This document shows positions 1 through 11,106 of a stretch of 64,000 nt of DNA, in pieces (the stretch's first letter is position 1; each line of letters starts with the position of its first letter). The notes beneath the pieces are model-generated. The model worked only from the letters and a program-made list of their open reading frames with translations. It was not told where the DNA came from and did not search any database. The DNA is taken from contig JADDMT010000003.1 in assembly GCA_021401465.1 (NCBI GenBank), positions 434,001 through 498,000 on the forward strand, read 5' to 3'. The DNA comes from Teratosphaeria epicoccoides. Lineage: Eukaryota; Ascomycota; Dothideomycetes; Mycosphaerellales; Teratosphaeriaceae. Both the position numbers and the translations under genes were made by a program.

Positions 1-1364
1 GGATTTTCTCCAGCACTGGGGCCGAAACACGACCTCAGTACTCTCGCACGCACGCTGAAAGTCATGATCTTTGCTTGGCAAAACTCGGCGGCGAGGGGCA
101 GCGAGCTGACCACGAGCTGGCCTAGGATCGATCAGAAAATGGCTGGCGCAAGCAGTGGCGCCCGAATCTCGTTGTCGCTCTGCTGCGCGTCTCCCCACAA
201 ATCCATTGCGATGCAACGCTCCTCTCTTTCTGCTTGAGTACTTTCGTAAGGTAACCTACTCGCAAGGCGACAGCGATGAGAAAATGGTCAGCGAGCTCTC
301 CAAGTGGTGGACGTGAAGGACTTTCACGAGCTGCCAGTCTGGCAAATCTCAAGACCGTCGATCAAGACAATTGGCTCAACTCGACATGAATCAATATGTC
401 GCAGACGTCAGAGAGGAGTTGAACAATTTGTTTCTCGCCTTGAAGAACTCATGCAATTGCATTCACTGCTCGTCGACCCTGCCTGAAGTGCTTATGCGAT
501 CGACTGCTTGTCAAGACAAATGAATGAGGTACTATGCGGCTGACTGCTCAAAAGGGTTGACTTACTCCACCACGTGTTGGCTCGGCCTTTCCGCCCCCCA
601 AATGTCAGCTGGACTGCTCCCACAACGCATTGATGAGCATGTCGACCTCATATTCGTCTGTTATATCCGAGACTTGTCAGATGTAGCTCTAGTCAGTCCC
701 TCGAGCAGTATTCGACTTTCTCCTCTCGGCACCGTTCATTTTTATTAGTCACCATATTCATTTGCCGATCTTGCCAATATCCCCTTCGCGTTACTATTGA
801 CCAGATGTATATCCGGGTTATCTACGCGCCAGATAATGATTGAGGCTGGACGAAGACCCTGGTGGCATGGACCGCGTGGCATCCGCGCGACGCTAGCGGC
901 GAGATCATCGAAAACTTGCGTCATGTTGTTTACCCGCGTCGTTTCCACCGCAACCGCACTCAAAAAGTGGCTGGCAACCGTGGATCCTCCAGCCATTTAT
1001 GCCAACCTCATTGATTTCACTACAGGAGTTGTGTGCGCAGAGGAGGGAGTCGGAGAATCATCGAGCTAAGCCATCTTCCATTCCACATCTACATGCAACA
1101 AGTGCAAATCTGACCCAAGATTTCGTTGCTGCAGTCGCCGAGCAACCAAACAATCCACGATCAATCCGACGCAACGAGCCTTGCCCTTCAACAGAGGCGC
1201 ATCTGCATACCGTCTTCACTCGGGAAGCATTCTTTACATCGGGACGTGGCAACCACAGCGACTGGCATTCCACGCCCACGAGGCACTCCCGGCCGCTTGG
1301 CCGTCGGAGTCAAACACTCCTCCCAGACAGCATCATTCCAGGCAGCCGGTAGACCGTCTCTACC
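1..1364. other. left-edge stretch without a recognisable gene
   Basis: All six frames are broken into short ORFs (largest 117 codons) with no family resemblance I can name. The last few hundred bases presumably hold the promoter of the Fig1-type gene that starts at 1365. No RNA gene was seen. Confidence 0.5.
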
Positions 1365-2289
1365 ATGGCTAATGTGAGGTTCGCTGTGGGGATCCAGCGA
1401 CTTATTCCATTCCTGGGCTACCATCATGTCTTGATGATACTGATCGCAATAGCGATCATACTATTATGTGCGTGAACCAAGCCCGCACGCTCTGAGATCT
1501 CAGGAACTGACTCCAATCACTCCAGCATTACTGCTAGCCGGCTGCTCTTCCTCGTCGCCACTCATTCCAGGAATCTTCCTGATATCCTTCTACTACGAAT
1601 CCTACACACCCACGTTCTCCACCACGCAAGTCGACCCCGGAGTAGCAGCAGCAATTGCAAACATTGTCGGCCGAGCACAACTGGAAGTGAGAGTGGGATA
1701 CTTCGGCATCTGTGTCAATCCGGACGGAGGCTCCTTCCTCTGCTCGAACAACGCGACCCTGCTCGCCGAACAAGTATCCGTGGATCAAGATCCGTTGAAT
1801 TTGATCTACATCGCCGATACTTTCAAAAACGATGTGGTATTCCCATACCTCCTGTGAGTATCTGGCGCTCCTTTATTGATATCAAGACCACGCTGACAGA
1901 GTAACAACAGCATCATCGCGATCGTCCTCGCCTTCATAACCTTCCTCCTGCTCGCAACATTCCCCGGCTGGCACGAAGAGCACGACGCCCGAACCGGCTC
2001 CGAGATCGACATCAAGCCCTTCCCATCAAGACCGGTATCACAAGTCGCACTCGCGCTTATCTTTATCGCCTCCATCTTCGTCCTAGTCTCGGTGCTGTGG
2101 CAACACACAGCGTCTGTAGCAGCAGCGCAAGTGGCACAAGATTTTGGAAATGGAAGCGTGAAAAGTGGTGTGGGTACCAGTGCAATGGTGCTGGGTTGGT
2201 TCGGCTTCGCGTTACTGATTATCGTAACGATCGGCTTGCTGGTCATGATCTTGAGTATACATCTCTTGGACAGGTTGACGGATGAGTGA
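1365..2289 (+). CDS. fig1: Fig1-domain membrane protein (calcium regulator / membrane fusion)
   Basis: Three-exon model: 1365-1467, 1526-1853, 1911-2289 (introns 58 and 57 nt; donors GTGCGT and GTGAGT; acceptors CCAG and ACAG). It encodes 269 aa. Four hydrophobic segments are visible: about residues 22-41, a second starting near 143, and two more in the last exon. The first extracellular loop carries the family's GxFGxC-type signature (YFGIC, Cys97) with a second Cys about a dozen residues later. In yeast, Fig1 promotes calcium influx and cell fusion during mating, and filamentous-fungal homologues act in fertility and hyphal growth. The start was chosen because the ATG at 1365 gives a membrane segment that joins in frame to exon 2. 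Family assignment rests on topology plus the loop motif. Confidence 0.75.
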
Positions 2290-3208
2290 CAAATCGAAAA
2301 GATGGAGTAAGAAGAATTCAGGCACGCCCCCCCCCCCACTGCGCTCATAGACGATTGCGGCAAAGGGCTGAGGGGTGTTGATGCTGAAGGACGGACGACG
2401 TACGACCGAGGACGATGGACGAGGAGCTTTGCATACAGTCACTATGAGGACTCTGGCGTTTTGGCATCTACCTAGACTGGGGCTTTCTCCTCTTGCTTTG
2501 AGCGGCATTGGGTCAGGCGCCGTCAACAGAAGGCGCAGATCCTCTCAAGTCGGAAGAGGGAAAAGAGAAATGATTTGGATACCCACCTTCGATACCCACC
2601 TTCGATATGCGAAGGCGGAAGATGGAGCGCTTGGCTTTTGCCTTGTTGCGAGGTGTCTGGGATATCGACATGTTGTCGAAACGAAGACGACATAATGGCG
2701 CTGCACCGATGTGTATATAAAGACTGTGACCATCAGCCGCTCGAATGCACGTATGTGGCTGCGTGTGGCCAATGTTGTATCCATGATAGTAAATCAGTCG
2801 TCCATTCTTGTCTGTCTCTCCAGCATCTGTGCAGTCACTCTATTCGCTGTGCCTGGCGAATGGAGCCATGAACATAATGCGTGTCTAAAGTGTGTCAAAT
2901 GAAACTCTGGCGACGATCCAGAAATGGGCACCCGAGACTTGAAGAAAAGGGCACAGCAAGTTGGTGGCCAGAAGGCTCTTTTTCAGTTTCTATGTACAAG
3001 CACAATCAAGTCAATCCAAGCTTTTCAGTCTCTGCCGCATCGAACGCCTGAGATAGCTATCTCGCCGTGACATCCCATGACATCCAGCTTCCAGCTCGCA
3101 ATGCAATTCATGATCAACGCGCTCACTTCAGTCTGAATCGCCATCTCAATCTCAATCTCAACCTCAATCTTGTTCTTGCCGCTGATGGCGTGCTCACTCA
3201 TGATGAGC
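2290..3208. other. tail-to-tail intergenic region with simple repeats
   Basis: This region separates the convergent Fig1-type gene and Argonaute gene. It holds an 11-C run (2327-2337), a perfect two-copy 13-nt tandem repeat (2581-2606) and a CTCAAT-rich hexamer track (about 3144-3170). ORFs here are short and unconvincing. The 3' UTRs and polyadenylation sites of both neighbours should lie here. Confidence 0.55.
2581..2606. repeat. 13-nt direct tandem repeat, two copies
   Basis: The unit ACCCACCTTCGAT is present twice without mismatch. It lies in the 3' intergenic region and has no evident function. Confidence 0.8.
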
Positions 3209-6187
3209 CTAGATGTACCACATCGAGGTCCTGATGGAGCCCTGGTTTGGCATGGGCATCAGCTTCTGGAAGTCGGTCGGCGCACCAGAAGAGCTGCCGC
3301 CAGAACGGCCACCCTGCGAACCCGCCTGGGAAGAAGAGCGCGGACGAGATGCGTTGGCTGGCTCACCACTGCCAGACAAGCCACTGGCACCCGTCCAAGC
3401 CGGGTCATGCGGGACAGCCCGGTTCGAGGCCAAGTGGGCGTAGTAGATGGCGGGATGCTGGGAGATCGGGGTAGTAGCACGCATGTACTGGTAGGAGTGC
3501 TCGTAGATCAGAGTCTGAATCTCCTCATTCGGCATCTTGGGCTCGTTCAGCAGCACATGGTAGTGCATCGGACGCGCGGTTCCCTTAATGGCGGCATGAG
3601 AGTTAAGGTAAAAATCATTCTCGAATGGATTGGTGACTCCAGTTTCGACCAACGTGCCTGGCAGAGGGTTGCTGTTGCGGTCGCCCTTGCCAACAGGCGG
3701 GAAGAAGCGGATGTGGTGGCGCTTAGAGCCGACGACAACCAAGAACGGGATGTTGATGGATGGATCGGCGGTCTTCAGCAAGGCCTTCATGTCGTGGACC
3801 TCCTGCTGCAGAACGTGAGAGTACTGACCCTCAGAGACGCCGTCGCGGAAGTAGATGATGCGGGCAGGAAATCTGCCGCCACCTACGTTCTGCACCCAGC
3901 TCTGAATCATCGGCTTGAGCATGGAGTTGATATTGTCCGTGGTGATCATCTCCACGCGGAAGCCATTCGTCTCGCAAGCAGCGGCATATCTCGCAGCCAG
4001 CTTATCCATGGAAACAGTGATGGCGGCCATGGACGGGTTCTGCGCGCCTGGAGCAGCGTGAGAGACATCAGCGCCGATGATCAAGGTCGGAACGCTGAGG
4101 ATGCCAGTCGGGCCCTTCGACTTTGCGCCCATCGCACGGCAGGTAGTGCCGCCAAGCTTGCTGTTGAACTTCATGCAGACGTTCGAGATGTACTGAGCCT
4201 GGCACTTCTGAACGTGGGCATATTGCATGCACTGCGAGACGACACCGTAGCGGCACTCGGCCGAGCGCTTGATGCGGCCGTATGTCTGTGAGTCCTTGTC
4301 GGGGAGAATGAAGACCAGAATCTGCGGACGAGCCTGACTCTGGTTGCCGGCACTGTTCCACGCGGCAGTGACCCACTGACCTACGTCGTCACCTTGCGCA
4401 AGTGAAAACGCAGGCTGAACATTGTCAACCCGGCCGCCGTGCATCTTGTAGATCTTGATGAACTCCTTAACAAAGTTCTCAACAACAGACTTGTCAGGCT
4501 TGCCACCGCGACGACCAGGGATGACGCACACGCTCCATGCCTTGAGCGGGACGCTGTTCGGATACAGGAACTTCTTGCCCTTCAGATCCCAGCGGCCAGA
4601 AGTGCCTGGCTTGGCATCGCCACCAGCGAAGCCAACGACGGGGGCTGGGATGAGACGGCCGTCGACCTTAGTCATCTGGTCGCTGATCTGCATGCCGTGA
4701 GCCCTCAGGCACGGATCCTGAGACCACTTCAGCATATCAATGCCCTGCTGAATGGACTTGGCGCGCTCCTGAGGAGGAGTGACGGCGAACTTGATCATAT
4801 TGGAGGTCTGGCGCTCGTCGCACTTGTAGACATAGCGCTGGTTCTCCTCGATCATGAGGAATTCCATGGGCAGCACCGGACCACTCTTCTTGGTCATTTT
4901 GATAAGCGGCAGGTCAGGGTAGTTGATGCGCATATTGTACGTCTTGGCGTAGTAGTCGTACAGCGAAATCATCTTGCCGTCCTTCTCGAACTTGTAATTG
5001 CGAGCTGATTGGAAGACGAGGCGCTCGATTACGTACTTGTCCTCCTTACCAGCACCGCGGTGCCTAGCAATGACACGAAGCTTGCGAAGCTTCTTCAGAT
5101 TCTGCCCAAGATTGCCCTTCGGCTCACCACCTCGGCACGAATTGGCTAGGTCACCAGCGTCGCGCTTGCCTGTGATAGCAACACCGGCAAGGTGAAGAGG
5201 CTGCGCCGTCCAGAATGTGCCGTTGGCGACGTCGACATTGACGGACACGTTGCCTGCATTGCCACCGTGAACAACGCGAAGTGACTGGTAGACGCCCTTG
5301 AACGCCTCGACACCGGCACCCAGCGTGAAGCGCGTCTGGCCTTTCTGGAAGAAGGAACGCTTGATGCCAGTGAGATTGAGGCTCGGCCATTCGCGAAGGA
5401 GATGGTCCAAGAAGTTGATGGACTCCAGGACTGCGTTGTCGAATGGGATGGTGCCGTTCATGTAGGCCTCCAAGACGTCCAGCCGCACACGATTGGTCTG
5501 ACGAATGAGAACGCGGACATGGGCGGGCTCCTTGCCGGGCTTGGGAGGACGACCACGCTCCTTGTCCAGATCGACCGTGATACGCTTCTCCTGACGAGGG
5601 TCATCGAAGCCCTTCATGTTCCAGGCGATCTTGTTGCCATCAAAGATGTAGTTGCCACCAATGGCGGCCTTCAAGGCGTTGGAGCCCCAGACCTCCTTGA
5701 TGAGACCACGCTTCTCCACACCATTGCCAATCTGGACGTCAAATTGGTAGATGTTATTCGAGGGGAGCCTCGTGACTTTGTAGGTATTGAGAGCAATCGG
5801 AATAGCCGTGCCGAGCTTCGATGGTGGAGGACGCGGGCACAACTGCGAGGAAACGTCGCCACGGACTACCGCCCACGCAGAGCCGCCGATGTCGAAGTTC
5901 TTGGGGGTGGTCTCAGGCCTGGAACGCGCCGGGTCACGCTCAGAGGGCGCGGAAGGATCGGCGTTGCCATCGTAGCCGTGACGGCCGCAGCTGCGACTCA
6001 TGGGGGAGCCGATATCAGAGCGGGGGCGAGCAGACTGGGACGGGCCAGAGGAGGTGCCGGAGGATGAGCGGCCGCCGGAAGACACGGTGGACTGATTGGA
6101 GGTGACGGATCGAGTGTCAAGGTCAGGGTTGGCGAGAGGAAGGTTCGTGCGCTCGCGGTGAGCACGCTGCTTGGCTGCGCCTGCCAT
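3209..6187 (-). CDS. ago1: Argonaute protein (QDE-2-like), slicer-competent
   Basis: The 992 aa intronless coding region has the ordered Argonaute layout: Ser/Gly-rich N-terminus, ArgoN and linker, PAZ (about residues 370-470), MID and PIWI (about 640-960). The full DEDH catalytic tetrad is readable: Asp707 in IIGADVSHA, Glu746 in the RVEMI loop, Asp782 in YFRDGVSEGQ and His918 in YYAHLASNRA. It ends in MWYI, the usual fungal Argonaute C-terminus, after a roughly 45-residue Ser/Gly-rich insertion. It should bind small RNA and cleave matching RNA in RNA silencing (quelling type). The frame stays open upstream to 6505, but I chose the ATG at 6187 because a TATA box and a probable 5' UTR intron lie in that upstream part. 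Assigning it to one Argonaute clade would need a phylogeny. Confidence 0.95.
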   Translation of the reverse strand: MAGAAKQRAHRERTNLPLANPDLDTRSVTSNQSTVSSGGRSSSGTSSGPSQSARPRSDIGSPMSRSCGRHGYDGNADPSAPSERDPARSRPETTPKNFDIGGSAWAVVRGDVSSQLCPRPPPSKLGTAIPIALNTYKVTRLPSNNIYQFDVQIGNGVEKRGLIKEVWGSNALKAAIGGNYIFDGNKIAWNMKGFDDPRQEKRITVDLDKERGRPPKPGKEPAHVRVLIRQTNRVRLDVLEAYMNGTIPFDNAVLESINFLDHLLREWPSLNLTGIKRSFFQKGQTRFTLGAGVEAFKGVYQSLRVVHGGNAGNVSVNVDVANGTFWTAQPLHLAGVAITGKRDAGDLANSCRGGEPKGNLGQNLKKLRKLRVIARHRGAGKEDKYVIERLVFQSARNYKFEKDGKMISLYDYYAKTYNMRINYPDLPLIKMTKKSGPVLPMEFLMIEENQRYVYKCDERQTSNMIKFAVTPPQERAKSIQQGIDMLKWSQDPCLRAHGMQISDQMTKVDGRLIPAPVVGFAGGDAKPGTSGRWDLKGKKFLYPNSVPLKAWSVCVIPGRRGGKPDKSVVENFVKEFIKIYKMHGGRVDNVQPAFSLAQGDDVGQWVTAAWNSAGNQSQARPQILVFILPDKDSQTYGRIKRSAECRYGVVSQCMQYAHVQKCQAQYISNVCMKFNSKLGGTTCRAMGAKSKGPTGILSVPTLIIGADVSHAAPGAQNPSMAAITVSMDKLAARYAAACETNGFRVEMITTDNINSMLKPMIQSWVQNVGGGRFPARIIYFRDGVSEGQYSHVLQQEVHDMKALLKTADPSINIPFLVVVGSKRHHIRFFPPVGKGDRNSNPLPGTLVETGVTNPFENDFYLNSHAAIKGTARPMHYHVLLNEPKMPNEEIQTLIYEHSYQYMRATTPISQHPAIYYAHLASNRAVPHDPAWTGASGLSGSGEPANASRPRSSSQAGSQGGRSGGSSSGAPTDFQKLMPMPNQGSIRTSMWYI

Positions 6188-6233
6188 GTTGAGAAACTGG
6201 GTGGTGCTAATAGCATCGTCAGAATCGGCTTCG

Positions 6234-6472
6234 CTGGAGTAAATCGCGCAAGAAGGCAGGTGCAGAAAGAGAAGTTGTGTGGTGCAGATGTTTTGGCGAG
6301 GACTTACAACTCTTGGGTTGAAACGGGTGTGCAGAACTGCTGCTGTGACGATAGTGTCAGAGGAATGTCTTGGGTACTGGTGGGGTGTGTTGACGACGGT
6401 CGAGGAAGGTGGTTGGTGGTTGATGGTGGTGGAAGAAAGAGTGTAAGTGCTGGAAAGGAGAAAACTTTTATA
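6234..6472 (-). promoter_or_regulatory. Argonaute TATA box and probable 5' UTR intron
   Basis: On the minus strand TATAAAAG lies at 6472-6465, about 280 nt before the ATG. Between them sits a GTAAGT donor (first base 6307) and a CTCCAG acceptor (last base 6234), predicting a 74-nt leader intron. This explains why the open frame upstream of 6187 is leader rather than protein. The call is based on sequence signals only. Confidence 0.55.
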
Positions 6473-9400
6473 GAGAATGGCCCTCGGCGTTCGGCAAGGG
6501 CACATGCAGCTTCTGAGAGTTGTTCAGGCAACTGACGCAGGTCTGACGGTCTCGGTCGTGCACGGAGAAGCAAGAGCGCGACTGAGGGCCAGGCAGATGC
6601 CTGTTTTGGGCAGGAACGAGCAGGGCAGGAAGCATGTGCATCACATTCTGAACTTTCTTGAGAGGCTCGTGCAAGCTTATGACCGCTCGAGTGAGCTGAG
6701 AGACTGCGGAATGTGCTTGTTGGTGATGGTGTGTGGTGTACTGGAGGAAGGCGCGGCCGCAGAAAGCGCAGGCACGAGCCTCCACCGTTTGCAAAAATCG
6801 CACGATGGCCCGATTTCAACAAAAACGTGATGTCGAGGCTGATCATACAGCATTGAGTGTCCGCTGTCCTTATTGTGCAATCCAATGTTGCTTTGCTTGA
6901 ATGACAGCCGAGTGAGGGTTAAGGTGGGGAGCCCTGTCGTGGTGTTGCTGCACGAGCGTCCCGTCTTCAGGATTCACCACCTGCCAAGCGGCCGCCCTTA
7001 GTTCCAGACAAGCAAGTCACGTTCTTTGAGACCACATGATGGTTTCTGCTCCATGAGCGGCCGGTGTAAGGAATCTCGGCGGCCTTGCCATAGGGTGCCG
7101 GCAGGAGGGAGGGCAACCCGAGAGCAATCCGAGGGCTCGGGGAAGTCCAAGAGGGCAACCAGATAGATCAAGTTCATATAGACCTTTCACGGTCCATCAT
7201 CTTGTCTCGCATACTGCATGCACACTGCTCGCTGCATCCTCCCACAAGTTCCCTTGCAGCAGCTCAGCAACTGTGACGATAACACAGGCAAAGCTGCTAT
7301 GCAACTATGCTGCATGATATACGGATGGGAGCATATGCACATGCCTTGCAAAGGGCTCGGTTCCATTAGCAGCCACCTGTGCTCGAAAACCCCATCGCTC
7401 GCCACGGGCTGCCCATGACCGTGTACGCGATAGCAGGACAGCCACGAGGATTCGATCGGCAAAGAGTCTGGGGTCTGGCCAACACCGGCAGCGCCGAGTG
7501 GAGGTTCTACGGTAGTAATCGAGACTGCCGGACGCCCGAAGCAGCATTGGGTGCCGTTTGCTGGCTTGGACGATGGGAATATTCGCACCATGGCAGTGGA
7601 CAACGCAGCAAGAAGTGTCATGCTGCCAGAAAGGTGATGAACCTGGTGTGAGTTGGGCGGAGCTGCACAGCGCCTTCGACCCCGACGACGGCCAAGCGTT
7701 CATTGCCATACGGCGCATGACGCAGACCATGGGGGGCACGAGACCAGACTCTGCGGATGCGACGCGTCCACGAGACTGCCAGCAGATCGTGTACACGGCG
7801 ACAAAGAGGCGTGACCGGGAAGTGGCTCCTTCACAGAGCAGCAAGCGATGAGCCGAAGAGCTTTGTTTCGAAAGGACGCAAACAAGACACCAGTATGGGA
7901 GGAGCAATATCGCCATACCATCGCAGCCACGCATGCCTAAGCTAGGGGCTATCGCCAAAAGCAAGCATAGAACGCTCACATGGCAGCAAAGAGCCACAGA
8001 TGGTTGGCAATCAAGCTGAGCTCTGCTTCCCTCTGGCCGCAAAGCTTGGTGGACCGTCGCATCTCCAGAGCCCAGCCCATTTTGGCTCAGAGCAGCTCAA
8101 AGCAGGATCGTACAAGAACAGCAAGAGCCTCTTACGGGGTTGCATGTCCTATCGAAGGAGTATTGCCGCAGGCGAGCGAGCGTGGCAAGCCTATGCGCAG
8201 CTGTTCTGAAGCACATGGCTCATCTCCAGGACGCGTGGCAAAGAGATGGGAGTTTTGACCGATGGAGGCGGCAGCACGCTGGCGGTGTGCTGCATTGAAG
8301 AGCAGTAAGCATCGTGCGCTTGAGGCCCTGGACCGGGCGCTACTGAGCACTACGCAAGACCTGCTCCTCGGTCAAGCTCGTGTATAGACGGAGGCGCCTG
8401 CGGCTTGATGAGGCTCCTCATACCCGCTACCAGATCCAGCTTGTCCATCTCGAGGCGCGCGAGAGCCAGTAGGCGGGTCTTATGCCTGGAACAACATTAT
8501 CCACGTTCGTCCTTTCGACCTACAGGCCGACATTCCAGTGGCAGGCTGATAGAGATTCTAGCAGAACGGGCAAGAGCACAATCAGAGAATTAAGCTTTCT
8601 ACTAATGGCTCCTGATGACAGACTGGTAGTGACTATCGCTTAAATGCGGCGTGAGCAGCAAGGCAAGCCAATGGTATTTTTTCTGGGCCTGGCGGCGCTT
8701 TTGGCACTGAGCATGTTACAACAGACGTGACGGACGGTGCATGTCCAAGCAAGCGGCTCCAGTACCCTGATTGGAGGCCATATATCCATCGAGCCATGCA
8801 ATTAGACAGCAAGCCGTGGCTGAGCCTGAGCAGCTACCAGAAGTCTGCCAACCATTCTGTGTCTAGGCGTCCCAGAGATCCATAAGCACTCGTCAGACCT
8901 CCTACCTGTGCTCAAGTTTGCTGGCGTCTGAAGAAATCCGGGACGATTTATAGAAATGGTCTCTGGTTGTACGCTGACACGTCCAAGCATCTGCAGGCCC
9001 ATAGCTTTCTGCTCTTCATGGGCTATTCAGCATAACGGCAGGCATGCAGCGTCTGTTTGGATGTCCACAATCCGTACACGCTCCACAGCCCCAAGCTCAT
9101 TCTGGTGGGTATCGCGGTGTGGTGTGGGGTGAACAGTCACAAAACACTCTCTAGCTGTTGTCTGCGGCATGAAGCTCTGCAAGCAGCTTCAGCTGGAGCT
9201 GGAGTTCGGGGTCTCGTGAACTGAGTGCTGGGCCCGCACCAAAGTTGCTGGAAATGCGAGCATCAAATTCATACCGAGCCATAACGCGGCCAAGTCTTGC
9301 AGCTTGTCTCAGAATAGTGCAATCGGCTTCGCGACTGCCCAGCAGGAGGGGCGTGAGAGCTTCAGCAGTCGTCCGCCTGGCAGGGGGCGCGAGCCTGTCA

Positions 9401-11106
9401 GCGTACCCAGCGATCCGCAGCGCCGGGCATCCACGTTATAGCGCGGCGGCCTATGTTCCACAAGCGCTTATGCAGACAGCCGGCGCAAGCATCGGAGGTT
9501 GCTGTGTCCATCTAATCCAGTCTCAATTTGTCGAGGCGGTCGAGGATGGTCGGCCGAAGCATCACGGAGCTTCCCAAAATCTGTGCGGTGCCTGGCTTTC
9601 CTCAAACGAGGAGGAGTCATGGTGGTGGATTCCGCCCGAATGAAAAACGTCCGTGTGCAGGTGCTGGGACCTGCAGCTGTGCTTCCCGGGAAACCGCAAA
9701 GGGTAATCCGGGACTGCACAAACACCCAGCCTTGGTCGCACTTGTCAAGACTTCAAAAGAGCACACAGCAGCGTCACAGTCACATGTGCAAGGATCGACA
9801 GAATCTGTTGGCCGTTCAAGCAATTCCATTTCAATTCCAGAGAACGGATTTTAATTCCAACACAAGCGGTCTTGGCGACCAGCAGCGTCTAGATGGCAGG
9901 ACAAGTGACGCAGCAGGATGACAATCAGGTGGATGCAGTCCGGGCCTTTTTTCAAGCTCGAGAGACGTCTCTACGTCAAGAGAGAAGACTCGTATGTAGT
10001 GACTTGTGAGGACGTCTATCGCTACCTTCTGGCCCGCGTACTCAAACGCGTCTGCATCGACAAAAAGCAGTCGAAGCAGCTCAGACCGAGGGAGATCCAA
10101 GTCAACTCTTCGCAAAGATTTGTACCGCCGTCCCGAGCGAGCAGTCTCCTGGCCTTGATGTTATGGGGTCGTGTCGTCCATCCGCGCCCGAGCAAGGCAA
10201 TGGGAGCATCCCTCGCGGCTCGGCGACAGTCACGGCAGCTGGACGGCTCTCGGTGATAGTGATGGTGGACGATGGTGGACCATCATCAGTATCGACATTT
10301 GGAGCCGAAATACCTGATCAGCACTGGAACATATCATTGACTATCAGCGGCACCGATCAGGATGCTCGCCTCGCCCAATCCAGTTGCGTAGGCCTTGCCG
10401 ACACTCTATATTTAAAGGGTGCGGCTATGAACACTCACCCTGAACTCTGCTGCTACTGGCCAAGATTCTGTATGGCAACGACCTCTGTGATCGAGATGGA
10501 TAATCTGTCTGGCAGCAAGGGTCGGAAGAATGGAGACATCAGAGCTGCTATCTCTGTCAGGTTCACAGAATGGGCTGGTGGCAACGCCAGATGGCAAAGA
10601 ACAAACAGGAGATGAGGTGAGGAGAGAGATCTAGACCGCTTCAATGTCAGCAGCATCATAGTATTACATGAATCTACGTATACACAAGCGCAGTCGTCAA
10701 AGACTCGATGCCTGGTGCCATAGTGTCGAGCCCATGAGCTGGCCCACTGCACCCTGTCTGCCCGCTAATTGCAGATGCCAAGACCAATGAGCTGATAAGA
10801 GCAGCGGCCTGAGAATATCAAGAACATCGGGAACAGTTGCTGTGCTTCGATGCCCTTTGAAGAACAATGCACCGGCTCCGAACCACATCTGACACCCGCC
10901 AGCACTCATTGACCACCCTCCAACAAGTCGCGGTATGAGAGCAGTTCAAATTTTGTACTCTTGCGGTATTCGGTCCTTTCAGTCCAAGTCTTCTCCGCCC
11001 TGGATACGTCACTGGTCACGCTCGCTTCGCCGTGCCCAACGCCTGCGTACAACGCGTACCCGAGACCGATGCTCGTCAGCGACAACCCGCTGTCACATCG
11101 ACGAGG
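6473..11106. other. 4.6-kb gene-poor interval
   Basis: No family, domain or convincing exon chain was recognised on either strand between the Argonaute promoter and the 3' end of Rna14. The longest open frame is 245 codons on the minus strand (7305-8042), but its Cys/Ser-rich composition looks like chance. A TATA-like TATATTTAAA occurs near 10408, followed by an ATG at 10429, without a convincing product. No rRNA or tRNA hallmark was seen. It could hold a non-coding transcript or heavily decayed sequence. Confidence 0.5.

Noticed and set aside
3170..4291. 373-codon plus-strand frame antisense to Argonaute
   Set aside because: It lies wholly opposite the conserved PIWI coding region and reads as an Arg/Leu/Val-rich mirror product.
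7305..8042. 245-codon open frame on the minus strand in the gene-poor interval
   Set aside because: Cys/Ser/Trp-rich, irregular composition with no domain, no convincing start context, and competing frames on the other strand. In GC-rich sequence of this length one such ORF is not surprising.
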